A stretch of DNA of 64,000 nt from Thermoproteota archaeon (GTDB taxonomy: Archaea > Korarchaeota > JAOZGF01 > JAOZFZ01). This document shows positions 35,630 through 44,790 of this stretch, one piece after another; the stretch's first letter is position 1, and each line of letters begins with the position of its first letter. The DNA is taken from positions 1 through 64,000 of the forward strand of contig JAOZFT010000004.1 of assembly GCA_027492035.1 (NCBI GenBank). Direction: 5' to 3'. The position numbers were made by a program, and so were the translations under genes. The notes beneath the pieces were generated by a model. That model made no database searches. It worked only from the letters and a program-made list of their open reading frames with translations, and was not told the DNA's origin.

Positions 35630-36880
35630 ATGTCAACTAAAAAAATAAACCCCTTCGAAGAAATGTTAAAGGTATTAAAAAGAACTGCCGACCTATTAAA
35701 GCTTGACTCCGGCACATATGAGATTTTAAGCCATCCAAAAGAAGTGTTAACGGTTTCTTTACCTGTAAAAATGGATAATGGTTCAATAAAAGTGTTTCAA
35801 GGATACAGAGTTCACTACAATGATGCCCGAGGACCCACTAAAGGAGGGATAAGGTATCACCCTAATGTGAACCTAGATGAAGTGAAAGCATTAGCTGCAT
35901 GGATGACGTGGAAAACAGCGGTAGTGAACATTCCCTATGGTGGAGCAAAAGGAGGGATAACATGTAACCCTAAAGAAATGTCTGAAAGAGAACTTGAGAT
36001 GTTAACCAGAAAATATGCATCGGCAATAGCTAAATTTGTGGGTGTAGATTTAGACATACCTGCCCCTGACGTAAACACGAACCCTCAAACAATGGCTTGG
36101 TTCTTTGATGAATACGTAAAGATAAAAGGGGAAGTCCTTCCAGGAGTGATTACCGCTAAACCTTTAAGCATAGGAGGCTCTCAAGGAAGATCTTATGCGA
36201 CAGGAAGAGGTGTCTTTTTCACAGGCTTAGAAGCCTTAAAAACCAAAAACATAAACGTAAAAGGTGCAAAAGTTTCAATTCAAGGGTACGGCAACGCGGG
36301 ATATTACTCAGCAAAGTTTTTCCATGAAGCAGGAGCAAAAATAATAGCTGTAAGCGACTCAAAAGGAGGAGCCTACAGCCCTGACGGGATGGACCCTGAC
36401 AAACTGCTTGAATTCAAAAAGAAAACGAAGACTGTTAAAGGATTCCCAGGCAGCGACGAAACAGATACTAGAGCTCCTTTATTCACAGAATGTGACATAG
36501 TCATACCTGCTGCTTTAGAAGATCAAATAACCAGTGAAAACGTGGACAAAGTGAAAGCAAAAATAGTTTTAGAGGCAGCTAATGGACCAACAACAACCGA
36601 AGCAACGCAGTCGCTTTTTGAGAGGGACATACTGGTAGTGCCAGATATATTAGCGAACGCAGGTGGTGTAACAGTAAGTTATTTCGAGTGGGTCCAAAAC
36701 AGGCAAGGATATTACTGGACAGAGGAAGAGGTGGATGAGAAACTGAGGAAAATAATGACTCAAGCTTTTAGAGATGTCTATCAAACATCTCAAGAGTACA
36801 AAGTGGATATGAGGACTGGCGCTTACCTTGTAGCTGTTAAAAGAGTTGTTGAAGCCATGAAAGCTAGAGGGTGGATTTAA
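35630..36880 (+). CDS. gdhA: glutamate dehydrogenase
   Basis: 416 residues. The N-terminal substrate domain has GYRVHYNDARGPTKGGIRYH and VNIPYGGAKGGI with the catalytic Lys, APDVNTNPQTMAWF follows, and the NAD(P) domain has VSIQGYGNAGYYSAKF. It interconverts glutamate with 2-oxoglutarate and ammonia. It is monocistronic, with GGAGAGG before the ATG. The cofactor choice cannot be fixed by eye. It works alongside the glutamine synthetase at 45352. Confidence 0.9.
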   Translation: MSTKKINPFEEMLKVLKRTADLLKLDSGTYEILSHPKEVLTVSLPVKMDNGSIKVFQGYRVHYNDARGPTKGGIRYHPNVNLDEVKALAAWMTWKTAVVNIPYGGAKGGITCNPKEMSERELEMLTRKYASAIAKFVGVDLDIPAPDVNTNPQTMAWFFDEYVKIKGEVLPGVITAKPLSIGGSQGRSYATGRGVFFTGLEALKTKNINVKGAKVSIQGYGNAGYYSAKFFHEAGAKIIAVSDSKGGAYSPDGMDPDKLLEFKKKTKTVKGFPGSDETDTRAPLFTECDIVIPAALEDQITSENVDKVKAKIVLEAANGPTTTEATQSLFERDILVVPDILANAGGVTVSYFEWVQNRQGYYWTEEEVDEKLRKIMTQAFRDVYQTSQEYKVDMRTGAYLVAVKRVVEAMKARGWI

Positions 36881-37095
36881 GAGCATCCCCCCTTAAGTGA
36901 ACTTTCCCTTAACTTCTTTCTAAAACCACCTACTTTTTTATTTCCTTAAAAAAGGCTTTTTAAAAATTTTTAGGAAACATACACAAATTTTAGGCTTAAA
37001 ACCATCTAAGCCCTTCCTTAAACATCAATCCTCTACCGCTTTTTTCTTTTTGAAAAGAAAAAAGGAGGTAGGGGCTCTTTGCACCCCTATGTCAT

Positions 37096-37284
37096 TTATT
37101 CAAGAGTTATTGATTCCGTTGGGCAGGACTCTACACAGGCATTACATTCGGTACAGCTTTCAGGATGAACTACAACAGATTTTTCATCCTTTATTTCGAA
37201 ACAGTTGGGATCTGCTGGACACACGCTTTCACAGACCCCACAACCAATACATGTTTCTGCATTCACAACAGGTTTTTTTGCCAT
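37096..37284 (-). CDS. 2[4Fe-4S] ferredoxin
   Basis: 62 residues with two cluster motifs: CIGCGVCESVCP (Cys12, 15, 18, 22) and CTECNACVESCP (Cys44, 47, 50, 54), plus an extra Cys28. It is a small soluble low-potential electron carrier, probably serving oxidoreductases of central metabolism. Its ATG is at 37284 with AAGGGGG upstream. The longer forward ORF covering the same DNA is a shadow. Confidence 0.95.
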   Translation of the reverse strand: MAKKPVVNAETCIGCGVCESVCPADPNCFEIKDEKSVVVHPESCTECNACVESCPTESITLE

Positions 37285-37502
37285 ACATCTTCACCCCCTT
37301 CTTTTTAAGTTCATCAGGTTTCAGAGAAATGAAAGGGATTGTTTAGGAAATTCTTTTGAGGAAGGTAATTGAATTTTATTTAAGTTTTTTGTATATATGT
37401 TTAGGGTTTGAATTTTTCCTTAGCTGTCTTCATTCAGGTTTAAAAACACTGAATAGGGCTTTTGTTGGTTATTTTTCTTTAGATGGAGGCTGAAGTGATA
37501 AA

Positions 37503-38090
37503 ATGATTTCAGCTATTGTTCTTGCAGCCGGCAAATCTGAAAGAATGGGTAAAAATAAGCTTTTGCTTGAAATTAATGGAGAAACCATGATTGAACACGT
37601 AATTAAGGCTTTGCAGGAATCAAAAGTTGAAGAGATAATTGCGGTGGTGGGCTTTTACGCAGAAGAACTCACAAAAATTTTGAAAAAGTATAACGTTAAG
37701 GTAGTATTTAATAAGGATTACGAGAAAGGAATGACTTCTTCATTTAAGAAAGGTGTTGAGAACTTAAGTAGGGAATGTGAAGCCTTCTTCTTGGTTTTAG
37801 GGGATCAACCTTTCATAAAAAAGGAAATAATTAATAAGTTGATAGAGAGGTACAGGGAGAGAAGGGCATTAATTGTTTCCCCTATCTACAAAGGTAAAAA
37901 GGGACATCCTGTTCTTTTCGATAAAAAATTGAAAAAGGAGATTCTAAGTTTAAAGGAGGAAGAAGTAGTTAGGGATATAATCCATAGGCATGTGGATGAT
38001 GTTTTGCTAGTTGAAGCCCCTATGAATGTTATTATGGATATTGACACAAAAGAAGATTATGAAAGAATTGTTAAGAAGTTGAAGAAGTAA
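37503..38090 (+). CDS. MocA-like nucleotidyltransferase (MobA family)
   Basis: 195 residues. LAAGKSERMGKNKLLLEING is the NTP-binding start of the MobA/MocA family, and FFLVLGDQPFI carries the metal-binding Asp. Members attach CMP or GMP to molybdopterin, or guanylate other small molecules. Convergent pairing with an XdhC gene 4 bp away supports the MocA type, which supplies cofactor to xanthine-dehydrogenase-type enzymes. No such enzyme gene is in this window. Confidence 0.8.
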   Translation: MISAIVLAAGKSERMGKNKLLLEINGETMIEHVIKALQESKVEEIIAVVGFYAEELTKILKKYNVKVVFNKDYEKGMTSSFKKGVENLSRECEAFFLVLGDQPFIKKEIINKLIERYRERRALIVSPIYKGKKGHPVLFDKKLKKEILSLKEEEVVRDIIHRHVDDVLLVEAPMNVIMDIDTKEDYERIVKKLKK

Positions 38091-38094
38091 TTAC

Positions 38095-38934
38095 TCACTT
38101 CCGTCTTTCCTTTATTATTTCAGCCATTGTAGAGACAGCTATTTCTTCTGGAGTTTCTGCATTTATGTCTAAACCCATTGGAGCCTTAATTCTCTCCAAA
38201 GCTTCTTCAGTAAATCCCTCGTTTCGAAGTTCAGAGAAAACAACTTTTGCTTTATGTTTACTTCCCAACATACCTATATATCTAACATTTTTCCTTAAAA
38301 TATTCCTTAGAATTTCTTTTGAAGGCTCCACTTCACCTAATGTTATAGCTATAAACACTTCTTCTCCTTCAGGTATTTCTTGTGAAGCTTGACTATAATT
38401 TTCATGTTTAATTGTTGCAAAGGGAATTTCTTCTTTACCAATTGATTCTTCCTCATCTATGACAGTGACTTCAAACCCTGATAAGGCACCTATTTTAGCT
38501 ATGGATTTACCTACATAGCTTCCCCCAAAGATGATTAATTTCGGTTTAGGTTTAACCACATCAACAAACACCTTTATTACGCCGCCACACACTAAACCTG
38601 TTTTCTTTCTCGTTTTATCTGTTAACATCAACTCCACAACAGAAGGTTTACCTTTCTTAAAGACTTCCAAAGCTTTCTTAACTATAAATTTTTCCACGCT
38701 CCACCCTCCAATTGTGCCATGACGTTCACCATTGCTTAAAACAATCATTTTCGCTCCAGGTTCACGGGGGGCAAACCCCCTTTTTTCAATCACTGTGCAA
38801 ATGGCGAAGCTTTCTCCTTTATTTAAAAGTTCTGTTGCTTTCTTGAAAATTTCTAGGTCAGAAACCCCTACTTCTGAAAGTATTTTTTCCAAAACAGTTC
38901 GCCCCGTTCTAAACCTCCCCAAAATAAAAAACAT
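38095..38934 (-). CDS. XdhC/CoxI family protein
   Basis: 279 residues. FAICTVIEKRGFAPREPGAKM opens the XdhC_CoxI domain, and LIIFGGSYVGKSIAKIGALSGFEVTVIDE is the C-terminal Rossmann domain. XdhC delivers and helps sulfurate molybdopterin for xanthine dehydrogenase or CO dehydrogenase. Where members usually read GGGCxE, this has GGWSVE, so the conserved Cys is lost. About 25 residues precede the usual N-terminus; the ATG at 38934 lacks a ribosome site and a later start is possible. Confidence 0.8.
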   Translation of the reverse strand: MFFILGRFRTGRTVLEKILSEVGVSDLEIFKKATELLNKGESFAICTVIEKRGFAPREPGAKMIVLSNGERHGTIGGWSVEKFIVKKALEVFKKGKPSVVELMLTDKTRKKTGLVCGGVIKVFVDVVKPKPKLIIFGGSYVGKSIAKIGALSGFEVTVIDEEESIGKEEIPFATIKHENYSQASQEIPEGEEVFIAITLGEVEPSKEILRNILRKNVRYIGMLGSKHKAKVVFSELRNEGFTEEALERIKAPMGLDINAETPEEIAVSTMAEIIKERRK

Positions 38935-39041
38935 TAAAAAAGATAAATAAAGTAGCTGTTCCTTTTCCAGGTTCGAGGAAAAATTAAAAAGTTAAATTAG
39001 TTCCTAAAACCTTTAAATTTTTAAGGGAATGTTAAGCTTCA

Positions 39042-39070
39042 GAAATTCAGAGGAGACGTCTCAGAATTTC
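39042..39070. promoter_or_regulatory. 29-bp inverted repeat upstream of the toroid/coiled-coil gene
   Basis: GAAATTC (39042-39048) and GAATTTC (39064-39070) pair exactly, and between them lies the perfect 10-bp palindrome GAGACGTCTC. It sits 55-85 bp before the start codon and just upstream of a TATA-like AATATTAAAG (about 39088), where an operator would be expected. Confidence 0.4.
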
Positions 39071-39125
39071 GCGAGACTTTTTTGGGAATATTAAAGTTTT
39101 TCTTTTGTTTATGGAATTAGTTTAA

Positions 39126-41825
39126 ATGGAGAAGATAGGAGTGTACAGCAATAGGGGTAATATTGGAAGCCGTGTCTTTCTGAAAAAGATAATAGTAGCT
39201 TCTTTGTTAAGTTTGCTCTTGCTTCAACCAGTTCTGAATTGTTCCTCACTCCAGAATAAACCATACCATGTTTTGGTTCAAGAAGTACAGGATTACTTAT
39301 TAGCACTACAGCAAAACGACGGTTCTTTAAATATTGAAACGAGACTTTATCCTGTAATTGCCTCTTTTCTTTCAGAAATGAGGGAAAACTTCAAAAGTGG
39401 AACTTCTTCCGATGCTTTAAAGGCACTGAAAAATTACATAGTTAACAACTACTGCGAAGACGGGAAATGGAAGAAAGGGGTTTCCATAGAAACAATGATT
39501 TATTTAGCTAATGCCCTGGTTTCCACCATTACTTCACAGGAGGCTTCAGAAATAGAGTCCTTAGTAAACGATGCAGCATCAAAAATTTTGAATTATTTCG
39601 AGAAGCCAGGCAACGAAGAGTTTTTCTTCCAAAAAAGCGACTTGGTTTTCGAAGCTACTCACCTATTTAGTCATTATCTCAGATTGAAAAGTGTAACTAA
39701 GGCTTCTGAGGCTTTAGTTACAGTTCTAGGGGACATATTGAAGAGGCAATCAAACAATGGAAACTGGATAAATACGGAAGGAAATGAAGATACAATTTAT
39801 ACCACATCAAAAATGCTCCAGTGCCTAATTGAAATAAATGAAGCTATGCCTGCCGAAAAAAACATTAAAGCTATGGAAAGGGCAACAGATTGGCTAATCC
39901 TCAACAGAAACAGGAATGGAGGGTGGGGAGCCGCTAACTCCTACACAGGCTTAGTAATGGATGCCCTTATTAATTCCCACTTAGGATACGGCTTGGTTAA
40001 TCTTTCATCCCTAGCAAAGATTGCTGACGACTTGGAAAAACTACGCAACCCGTCTGGAGGCTGGTCTTTAGGCCCCACATTCCATAAATCAACAGCCATT
40101 CTTGCAAAAGCTTACTTAATTATTTTTAACGAATCCTTAAATCTTAAATATTACGTTAACTCTTATACAGGGATATCATTCCTCGTTAATGAGTGGTACC
40201 TGAATAGATGGGAAGAAAAGGATCAAATTAGATCTGTGAGTGAAATAGGGTCAATTCTGCTTTTCTACTCAAATTATTTACTTAAAACGTTGAATAGCCT
40301 TTATTTCGAAACAGAGGAAGTAACAAGTGAAGTTTCTTCTAAAATCTCCTTCTTAAAAGAAAAGACAGATTTAGAGTTATCTCTCTATATTAAAAAGTTT
40401 AATATGAGCAATGGATTAAAGAAAGAAAGTAGAGACGCTGCATTAAGGAATGATTGGAACCTTTCAGTTAGGAGAATTTATGAAGCTTACAACCAACTTA
40501 CATCCCTAAACAGTGAACTTTCAGAATCAATAAATGAAACCAGGAAGAAAGCAGCAAATGATTACCAAGAAATAGAAACCTCAATCAATGCCTTAAATCT
40601 TTCCTCAAAAGAAAGAAGCGAACTTAACACCTTGCTTAACCAGCTTTATGAAGCATTGACGCAGGAGAATTATAAATTATTTAATAAATTAAAGGAAGAG
40701 ATCTTGGAAAACATTAGAAGCATTACAAAAAAGGGGTTAACAAGTGAACAGCTTACATTCCTCAAAAAAATTCAAGAAATAAACAACTCACTAATTAAGT
40801 TAAGAGAAGAAGCAATATATGCTGAAAAAAGAGGAATGTCTGTCCAGAAGGTTTTAAACCTAACTTGTGAAGTCAACAAAACAATTAAAGATGCGTTAAG
40901 CTATATTTACTTAAATGAAACAAAAAAAGCTTCACTTTTGATTAAAAACTCAACAAGTGAACTAGTGAATGCAAATTATACCTTAAAGTTAAGTGAAGAA
41001 ACATTTAATTCAATCCAAACCGCTAAGAATAAACTTCTGAACATCTCAAGCCAATTGGTGCAGTTGAAAATCAGGGGATATGAAACAAAAGAAATAGAAT
41101 CCCTTAAAAACGACTCATTAATCTTGTTAAGTTTAGCGGAAGAGAAATATCGAAGTGAAGACTTTAATGGTTCAAAACTGCTTTTAACGAGAGTGGACAG
41201 TAAAATCAATGAAATACAAGACAAAATAAATAATTTATCAACCGCACAGCCTTTATTAAATACTTTTCTACTATACATCATCTTAATACCTGCAGCAGCT
41301 GCTGTTTTAGCGATAACGGTTCTTCTACTAAAAAAGAAACAAGTTTCAGTTCTTAAAAAAGAAGAAGAAACTGAAGAATTAAAAGTTGATTTAGAATTCC
41401 CTACTTCTTTGAGGACGAAACTACCCCTTGAAGAAAAAGAAAAGTTTTATAGGAGGGAAATACCTGAGGCTTTAATGTTACCTTTTTTGGAGGAAATAAA
41501 CTTGAGCGAAGAAAGAAGAAAAGTTAAGGAAATGCTTCAAGTAATTTCTAAAATAGCCAAGGAAGTTAATGTGGAAGCTATTAAAGACAGCATTTCAACA
41601 CTTGAGGATAACTTAGAAAAAATAACTTCTGAACAAAAAAGATTAAGTTCATTGCTTAGCAAAGCACCACCGGAAGAGAAAAAAATTTACTCAACCAGAA
41701 TAAGGGAACTGGATGAAAAAGCAAGAAGAATAACTCAAGTTTTAATTCTGAAAAGAATCCAGTTGGAGATAGGGGAAAGAACCAGGGATATAATTTCAAA
41801 TGTTAAATCCTTACTTTACAAGTAG
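39126..41825 (+). CDS. signal-anchored toroid-domain protein with coiled coils and second membrane helix
   Basis: 899 residues. A signal segment at ~18-38 is followed by an alpha/alpha toroid (~50-350) with repeats like QQNDGSL, RQSNNGNWI, NRNRNGGWGAANSYTGLVMD and RNPSGGWSLG, as in squalene/terpene cyclases and protein prenyltransferases. A long helical, coiled-coil and sequon-rich region (~385-700) comes next, then a membrane helix at ~708-732 and a charged cytoplasmic coiled coil (~735-899). No cyclase DxDD motif is visible, so binding is likelier than catalysis. No ribosome site; TATA at about -30 suggests a leaderless transcript. Not a named family. Confidence 0.7.
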   Translation: MEKIGVYSNRGNIGSRVFLKKIIVASLLSLLLLQPVLNCSSLQNKPYHVLVQEVQDYLLALQQNDGSLNIETRLYPVIASFLSEMRENFKSGTSSDALKALKNYIVNNYCEDGKWKKGVSIETMIYLANALVSTITSQEASEIESLVNDAASKILNYFEKPGNEEFFFQKSDLVFEATHLFSHYLRLKSVTKASEALVTVLGDILKRQSNNGNWINTEGNEDTIYTTSKMLQCLIEINEAMPAEKNIKAMERATDWLILNRNRNGGWGAANSYTGLVMDALINSHLGYGLVNLSSLAKIADDLEKLRNPSGGWSLGPTFHKSTAILAKAYLIIFNESLNLKYYVNSYTGISFLVNEWYLNRWEEKDQIRSVSEIGSILLFYSNYLLKTLNSLYFETEEVTSEVSSKISFLKEKTDLELSLYIKKFNMSNGLKKESRDAALRNDWNLSVRRIYEAYNQLTSLNSELSESINETRKKAANDYQEIETSINALNLSSKERSELNTLLNQLYEALTQENYKLFNKLKEEILENIRSITKKGLTSEQLTFLKKIQEINNSLIKLREEAIYAEKRGMSVQKVLNLTCEVNKTIKDALSYIYLNETKKASLLIKNSTSELVNANYTLKLSEETFNSIQTAKNKLLNISSQLVQLKIRGYETKEIESLKNDSLILLSLAEEKYRSEDFNGSKLLLTRVDSKINEIQDKINNLSTAQPLLNTFLLYIILIPAAAAVLAITVLLLKKKQVSVLKKEEETEELKVDLEFPTSLRTKLPLEEKEKFYRREIPEALMLPFLEEINLSEERRKVKEMLQVISKIAKEVNVEAIKDSISTLEDNLEKITSEQKRLSSLLSKAPPEEKKIYSTRIRELDEKARRITQVLILKRIQLEIGERTRDIISNVKSLLYK

Positions 41826-41915
41826 TTTTACAAGTAGAATTACTTGCGAGAGGATAAGGAACAAAAGAATATTTAAACACAAAAAAGCTTAGCAAAAAGG
41901 AAAGAGGGGGTTCTT

Positions 41916-42650
41916 TTGAATGAATACTGCTTCTACCTAAACAAAGTAATTAAGCAAAAAATAGATGAGACAGTGAGGTGGAGGTTTTACAGGTATGGGA
42001 AAGGGGAACATAAGGGACCTAAGTTAAAAATAAACGTAACAGAAAAGAGGATAAATGTAAAAGCTAGTTTCATGTATGAAAACCTTATTGAGTGGATATA
42101 TATCCAACTCACAAGGAAAGAAAAACATAAAATAAAAGGTAATATCGAATCCTACTTTAACCTGGAAGAGTTACTGCCTGAAACTAAATTAACCAAAAAA
42201 ATAAGAAAAACCGCCCAGAAACAAATCCTCAAAATAGATGACGAAATAACTTTAACTCAACTGAAAACCCTCTTTTCAAAAGTAGCGCCTTTCTCATACA
42301 TGTTTCTTTCACTTCAACCTGTTGAGAAAGGGGAGATAGAGAAAGTTAAGACAAAAAAGAAATTCCCTAAACCTGAAAAGCTTTTAGAACCTGAACTAAG
42401 CTTCACCTCAGCAACTTTTCCATATTCACAAGAGAACTTGGTTTTTATTACTGAATTAGTTGCACCTGACTTCACAACACCTAAAATCTTTAAAGAATTC
42501 ATGATTGAAAACGAGTTCAACATTTTAGAATTTATACCTCCAGAGAAAGGAGAAGTCACAAGAAAAACTGTTAAAAGGAAAACAGAAATAAAAAGGAAAC
42601 TAACAGTCGACAAATACACCAAAGAGAGAAAAGTTTCAGTAGTTATTTGA
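41916..42650 (+). CDS. unknown basic soluble protein
   Basis: 244 residues, not recognised. It is Lys-rich throughout (TVKRKTEIKRKLTVDKYTKE at the end), with no signal peptide, membrane helix or catalytic motif. The first part (ETVRWRFYRYGKGEHKGPK) might bind nucleic acid. The TTG start has GAGGGGG upstream. It is 90 bp downstream of the 899-residue membrane protein on the same strand, so a shared role with that protein's cytoplasmic tail is possible. Confidence 0.6.
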   Translation: MNEYCFYLNKVIKQKIDETVRWRFYRYGKGEHKGPKLKINVTEKRINVKASFMYENLIEWIYIQLTRKEKHKIKGNIESYFNLEELLPETKLTKKIRKTAQKQILKIDDEITLTQLKTLFSKVAPFSYMFLSLQPVEKGEIEKVKTKKKFPKPEKLLEPELSFTSATFPYSQENLVFITELVAPDFTTPKIFKEFMIENEFNILEFIPPEKGEVTRKTVKRKTEIKRKLTVDKYTKERKVSVVI

Positions 42651-42858
42651 CAAGAAGAATATTTAATGGGAAAGAGAATACCTTTAGAGCTTTTGACGTG
42701 AATTTTAAGTCTATAATGCCTTAAAAACAACTAAATGAACGGTAAATGTGCAAAAAGCATGGTAAAGTTGCTTTTTTCCACCCTTCAATTTTTAAATGAA
42801 GAAACCCCTTTACGATTAAAAGATTCTTCTTTTAATTCAAGGAGGAGGCAAGAAAGGT

Positions 42859-44148
42859 ATGATGCTTAAATCTACCTTAATGTTTGATTACGCCAGTTGG
42901 ACTAAAAGAATACCGGAAAACATAATAAGAAAACTTTTAAAATACAAAACTAGGTATTACTTTGCCGGCGGAAAACCAGGCATTTTGCCCACAGAAATCT
43001 TTGCAAGAATTTTGGTTGATTTAGGGGTTAACCAGTTTCAAAAACTTTTAAATGGAAAGGAAAGGGAAATTGTGGAGGAGTATAATTACGGACCCACAAG
43101 TGGATTGGATTCATTTAAGGAAGTACTAAGTAAATTTTTGAAGGAACACGACAGGTTAAGGGTTCCTCCTGAAAATATAGTTATAACTACTGGTTCACAG
43201 CAATCAATTTATGCTCTACTAGACTCCTTAATAGATCCTGGAGACGTAGTTTTATCTTCTAACCCTACCTACCTTGGATTCATGAATGTAGCTGAAAAAC
43301 TTCAAGCTAAAATTGTAACGTTGCCAACTGATGAGGAAGGGGTAGTGACAGATTACCTTGAAAAAATATATGATGAAACAGTTAAAGAGTTAGGGAAGAA
43401 ACCTGAAATCATTTACGTAATCCCGGATTCAGATAATCCCACAGGAACCACTTTGCCTTTGAAGAGAAGAAAAGCCCTTTTCAACTTTGCAGCTGAAAAC
43501 AACATTTTAGTAATGGAGGATGCAGCCTATAGGGAGATTCAATTTAGGAAAAAAATTCCTCCAATGAAAAGTTTCGACGAGGAAAACAAGCTAGTTGCTT
43601 ACTTACGTACCTCTTCAAAAGAGGCTGCACCGTTCAGAGTAGCTTACAATGTAATTCCAGAAGGATTAATTAAAGAAGTAATAAAGGCAAAGGGATACTA
43701 TGATCTTTGCACCGCAAAAATACTGCAAAAAATACTTGAGATATATTACTCAAAATATATTGATTTAGTGCTGCCTAAGACTGTAAAAAGGTATAGGGAG
43801 AGATGTGAAGCCATGTGTAAATCCTTAGATGAATCATTTCCTGAAGGGGTGAGAACAGACCCGAAAGGAGGCTTCTTTGTTTGGTTTAGGTCAGCAAAGA
43901 AATTTAATGCATCCAAACTTCTTGTGGAGGAAGCCATTCCGAATGATGTTGCTTACGTCCCTGGGGAAGCATTTTTCACAACATATGGTTACTTTTACAA
44001 CCCAGACATTAATAAATTAGAAAGAACGAAACCAAGAAAGAATACAATGCGGCTAAGCTTTTCTTACATGACACCTGGAGAAATAAGAGAAGGAGTAAAA
44101 AAACTTGGAACAATCTTAACCGAAAAAATCGATAAATACTTAACTTAA
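42859..44148 (+). CDS. PLP-dependent aminotransferase, class I/II
   Basis: 429 residues. NYGPTSGLDSFKEVLSKFL, ITTGSQQSIYALLDSLIDPG, IPDSDNPTGTTL and VMEDAAYREIQF are fold-type I aminotransferase motifs. RTSSKEAAPFRVAY holds the PLP Lys, and NTMRLSFSYM the carboxylate-binding Arg. It is close to the archaeal LysN/aromatic or 2-aminoadipate aminotransferase group. The insert YGYFYNPDINKLERTKP before that Arg is longer than usual. GGAGGAGG precedes the ATG by about 10 nt. Monocistronic; substrate not determined. Confidence 0.85.
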   Translation: MMLKSTLMFDYASWTKRIPENIIRKLLKYKTRYYFAGGKPGILPTEIFARILVDLGVNQFQKLLNGKEREIVEEYNYGPTSGLDSFKEVLSKFLKEHDRLRVPPENIVITTGSQQSIYALLDSLIDPGDVVLSSNPTYLGFMNVAEKLQAKIVTLPTDEEGVVTDYLEKIYDETVKELGKKPEIIYVIPDSDNPTGTTLPLKRRKALFNFAAENNILVMEDAAYREIQFRKKIPPMKSFDEENKLVAYLRTSSKEAAPFRVAYNVIPEGLIKEVIKAKGYYDLCTAKILQKILEIYYSKYIDLVLPKTVKRYRERCEAMCKSLDESFPEGVRTDPKGGFFVWFRSAKKFNASKLLVEEAIPNDVAYVPGEAFFTTYGYFYNPDINKLERTKPRKNTMRLSFSYMTPGEIREGVKKLGTILTEKIDKYLT

Positions 44149-44249
44149 AACACTTAGATCTTAAAAAGAGGTAAGGCCAAAGCTTCTTCAGTAATAAAGA
44201 TTATTTCTTGTTTTAAATTGGAAAACCGTAACATTTTTAAAATTAAATA

Positions 44250-44270
44250 TTGGTTGGATTATCCAGCCAA
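44250..44270. promoter_or_regulatory. 21-bp operator-like inverted repeat before the DUF4430/ECF genes
   Basis: TTGGTTGGAT / ATCCAGCCAA, symmetric at 9 of 10 pairs around a central T. It lies directly after a TATA-like AAAATTAAATAT (44239-44250) and 46 bp before the preferred ATG at 44316, so a bound repressor would cover the transcription start. Confidence 0.5.
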
Positions 44271-44315
44271 TAATTTATGCAACACTTTTTAATTTTGAAG
44301 GAGGTTCTTGGAGAA

Positions 44316-44756
44316 ATGGATAGGGGAACTCAAATAGCTATTTCATTAACCATAGTAGCTATTCTATTTTCATCTTTTGCTTTAATACATTCCCAGCAAG
44401 GCATTAACAGAGTAGAGAAAAGGTTGAATGAGTTAGAGTCTTTACTTTTAGTGAAAGCAGAAATAATTATAGATTACGGAAACGGTACAAAAACAACCTC
44501 CACAGTGGAGTTACCTAAAAATTCAACACTTCTTGATGCATTGAGAAAAGTAGCTGTGACTGAGGAAAAGAAATTTGATTTCGGAATTTTGGTGGAGTCA
44601 ATTAATGGTGTTAAGAATAATCCTTCAACCAAAAAGTTCTGGATTTGGTATATTTTCCAAAATAACCAGTGGAAAATGGGGCAAGTTGGTGCAGATCAAG
44701 AAATACTGCAAAATAATGCTAAGTATAAGTGGTCCTACGAGGCATATTCTTCCTAA
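44316..44756 (+). CDS. membrane-anchored DUF4430 (transcobalamin-like) protein
   Basis: 146 residues from the ATG at 44316, which has GGAGGT 10 nt upstream (a longer frame begins at 44277). A hydrophobic anchor at 5-26 is followed by a DUF4430 domain: STLLDALRKVA, ILVESINGVKN, FWIWYIF and YKWSYEAY. DUF4430 is the domain shared with the cobalamin-binding end of transcobalamin and intrinsic factor. An ECF transporter S component follows 34 bp on. Together they look like a surface receptor and membrane importer for a cofactor, with cobalamin as a candidate. Confidence 0.8.
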   Translation: MDRGTQIAISLTIVAILFSSFALIHSQQGINRVEKRLNELESLLLVKAEIIIDYGNGTKTTSTVELPKNSTLLDALRKVAVTEEKKFDFGILVESINGVKNNPSTKKFWIWYIFQNNQWKMGQVGADQEILQNNAKYKWSYEAYSS

Positions 44757-44790
44757 CTTTCCATTCATAAAAGGGGGTAGTAGTTTTTCT

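Noticed and set aside
44575-44790. Upstream extension of the ECF S-component ORF
   Set aside because: It overlaps the DUF4430 coding sequence in another frame and does not look like membrane protein; the start is placed at 44791.
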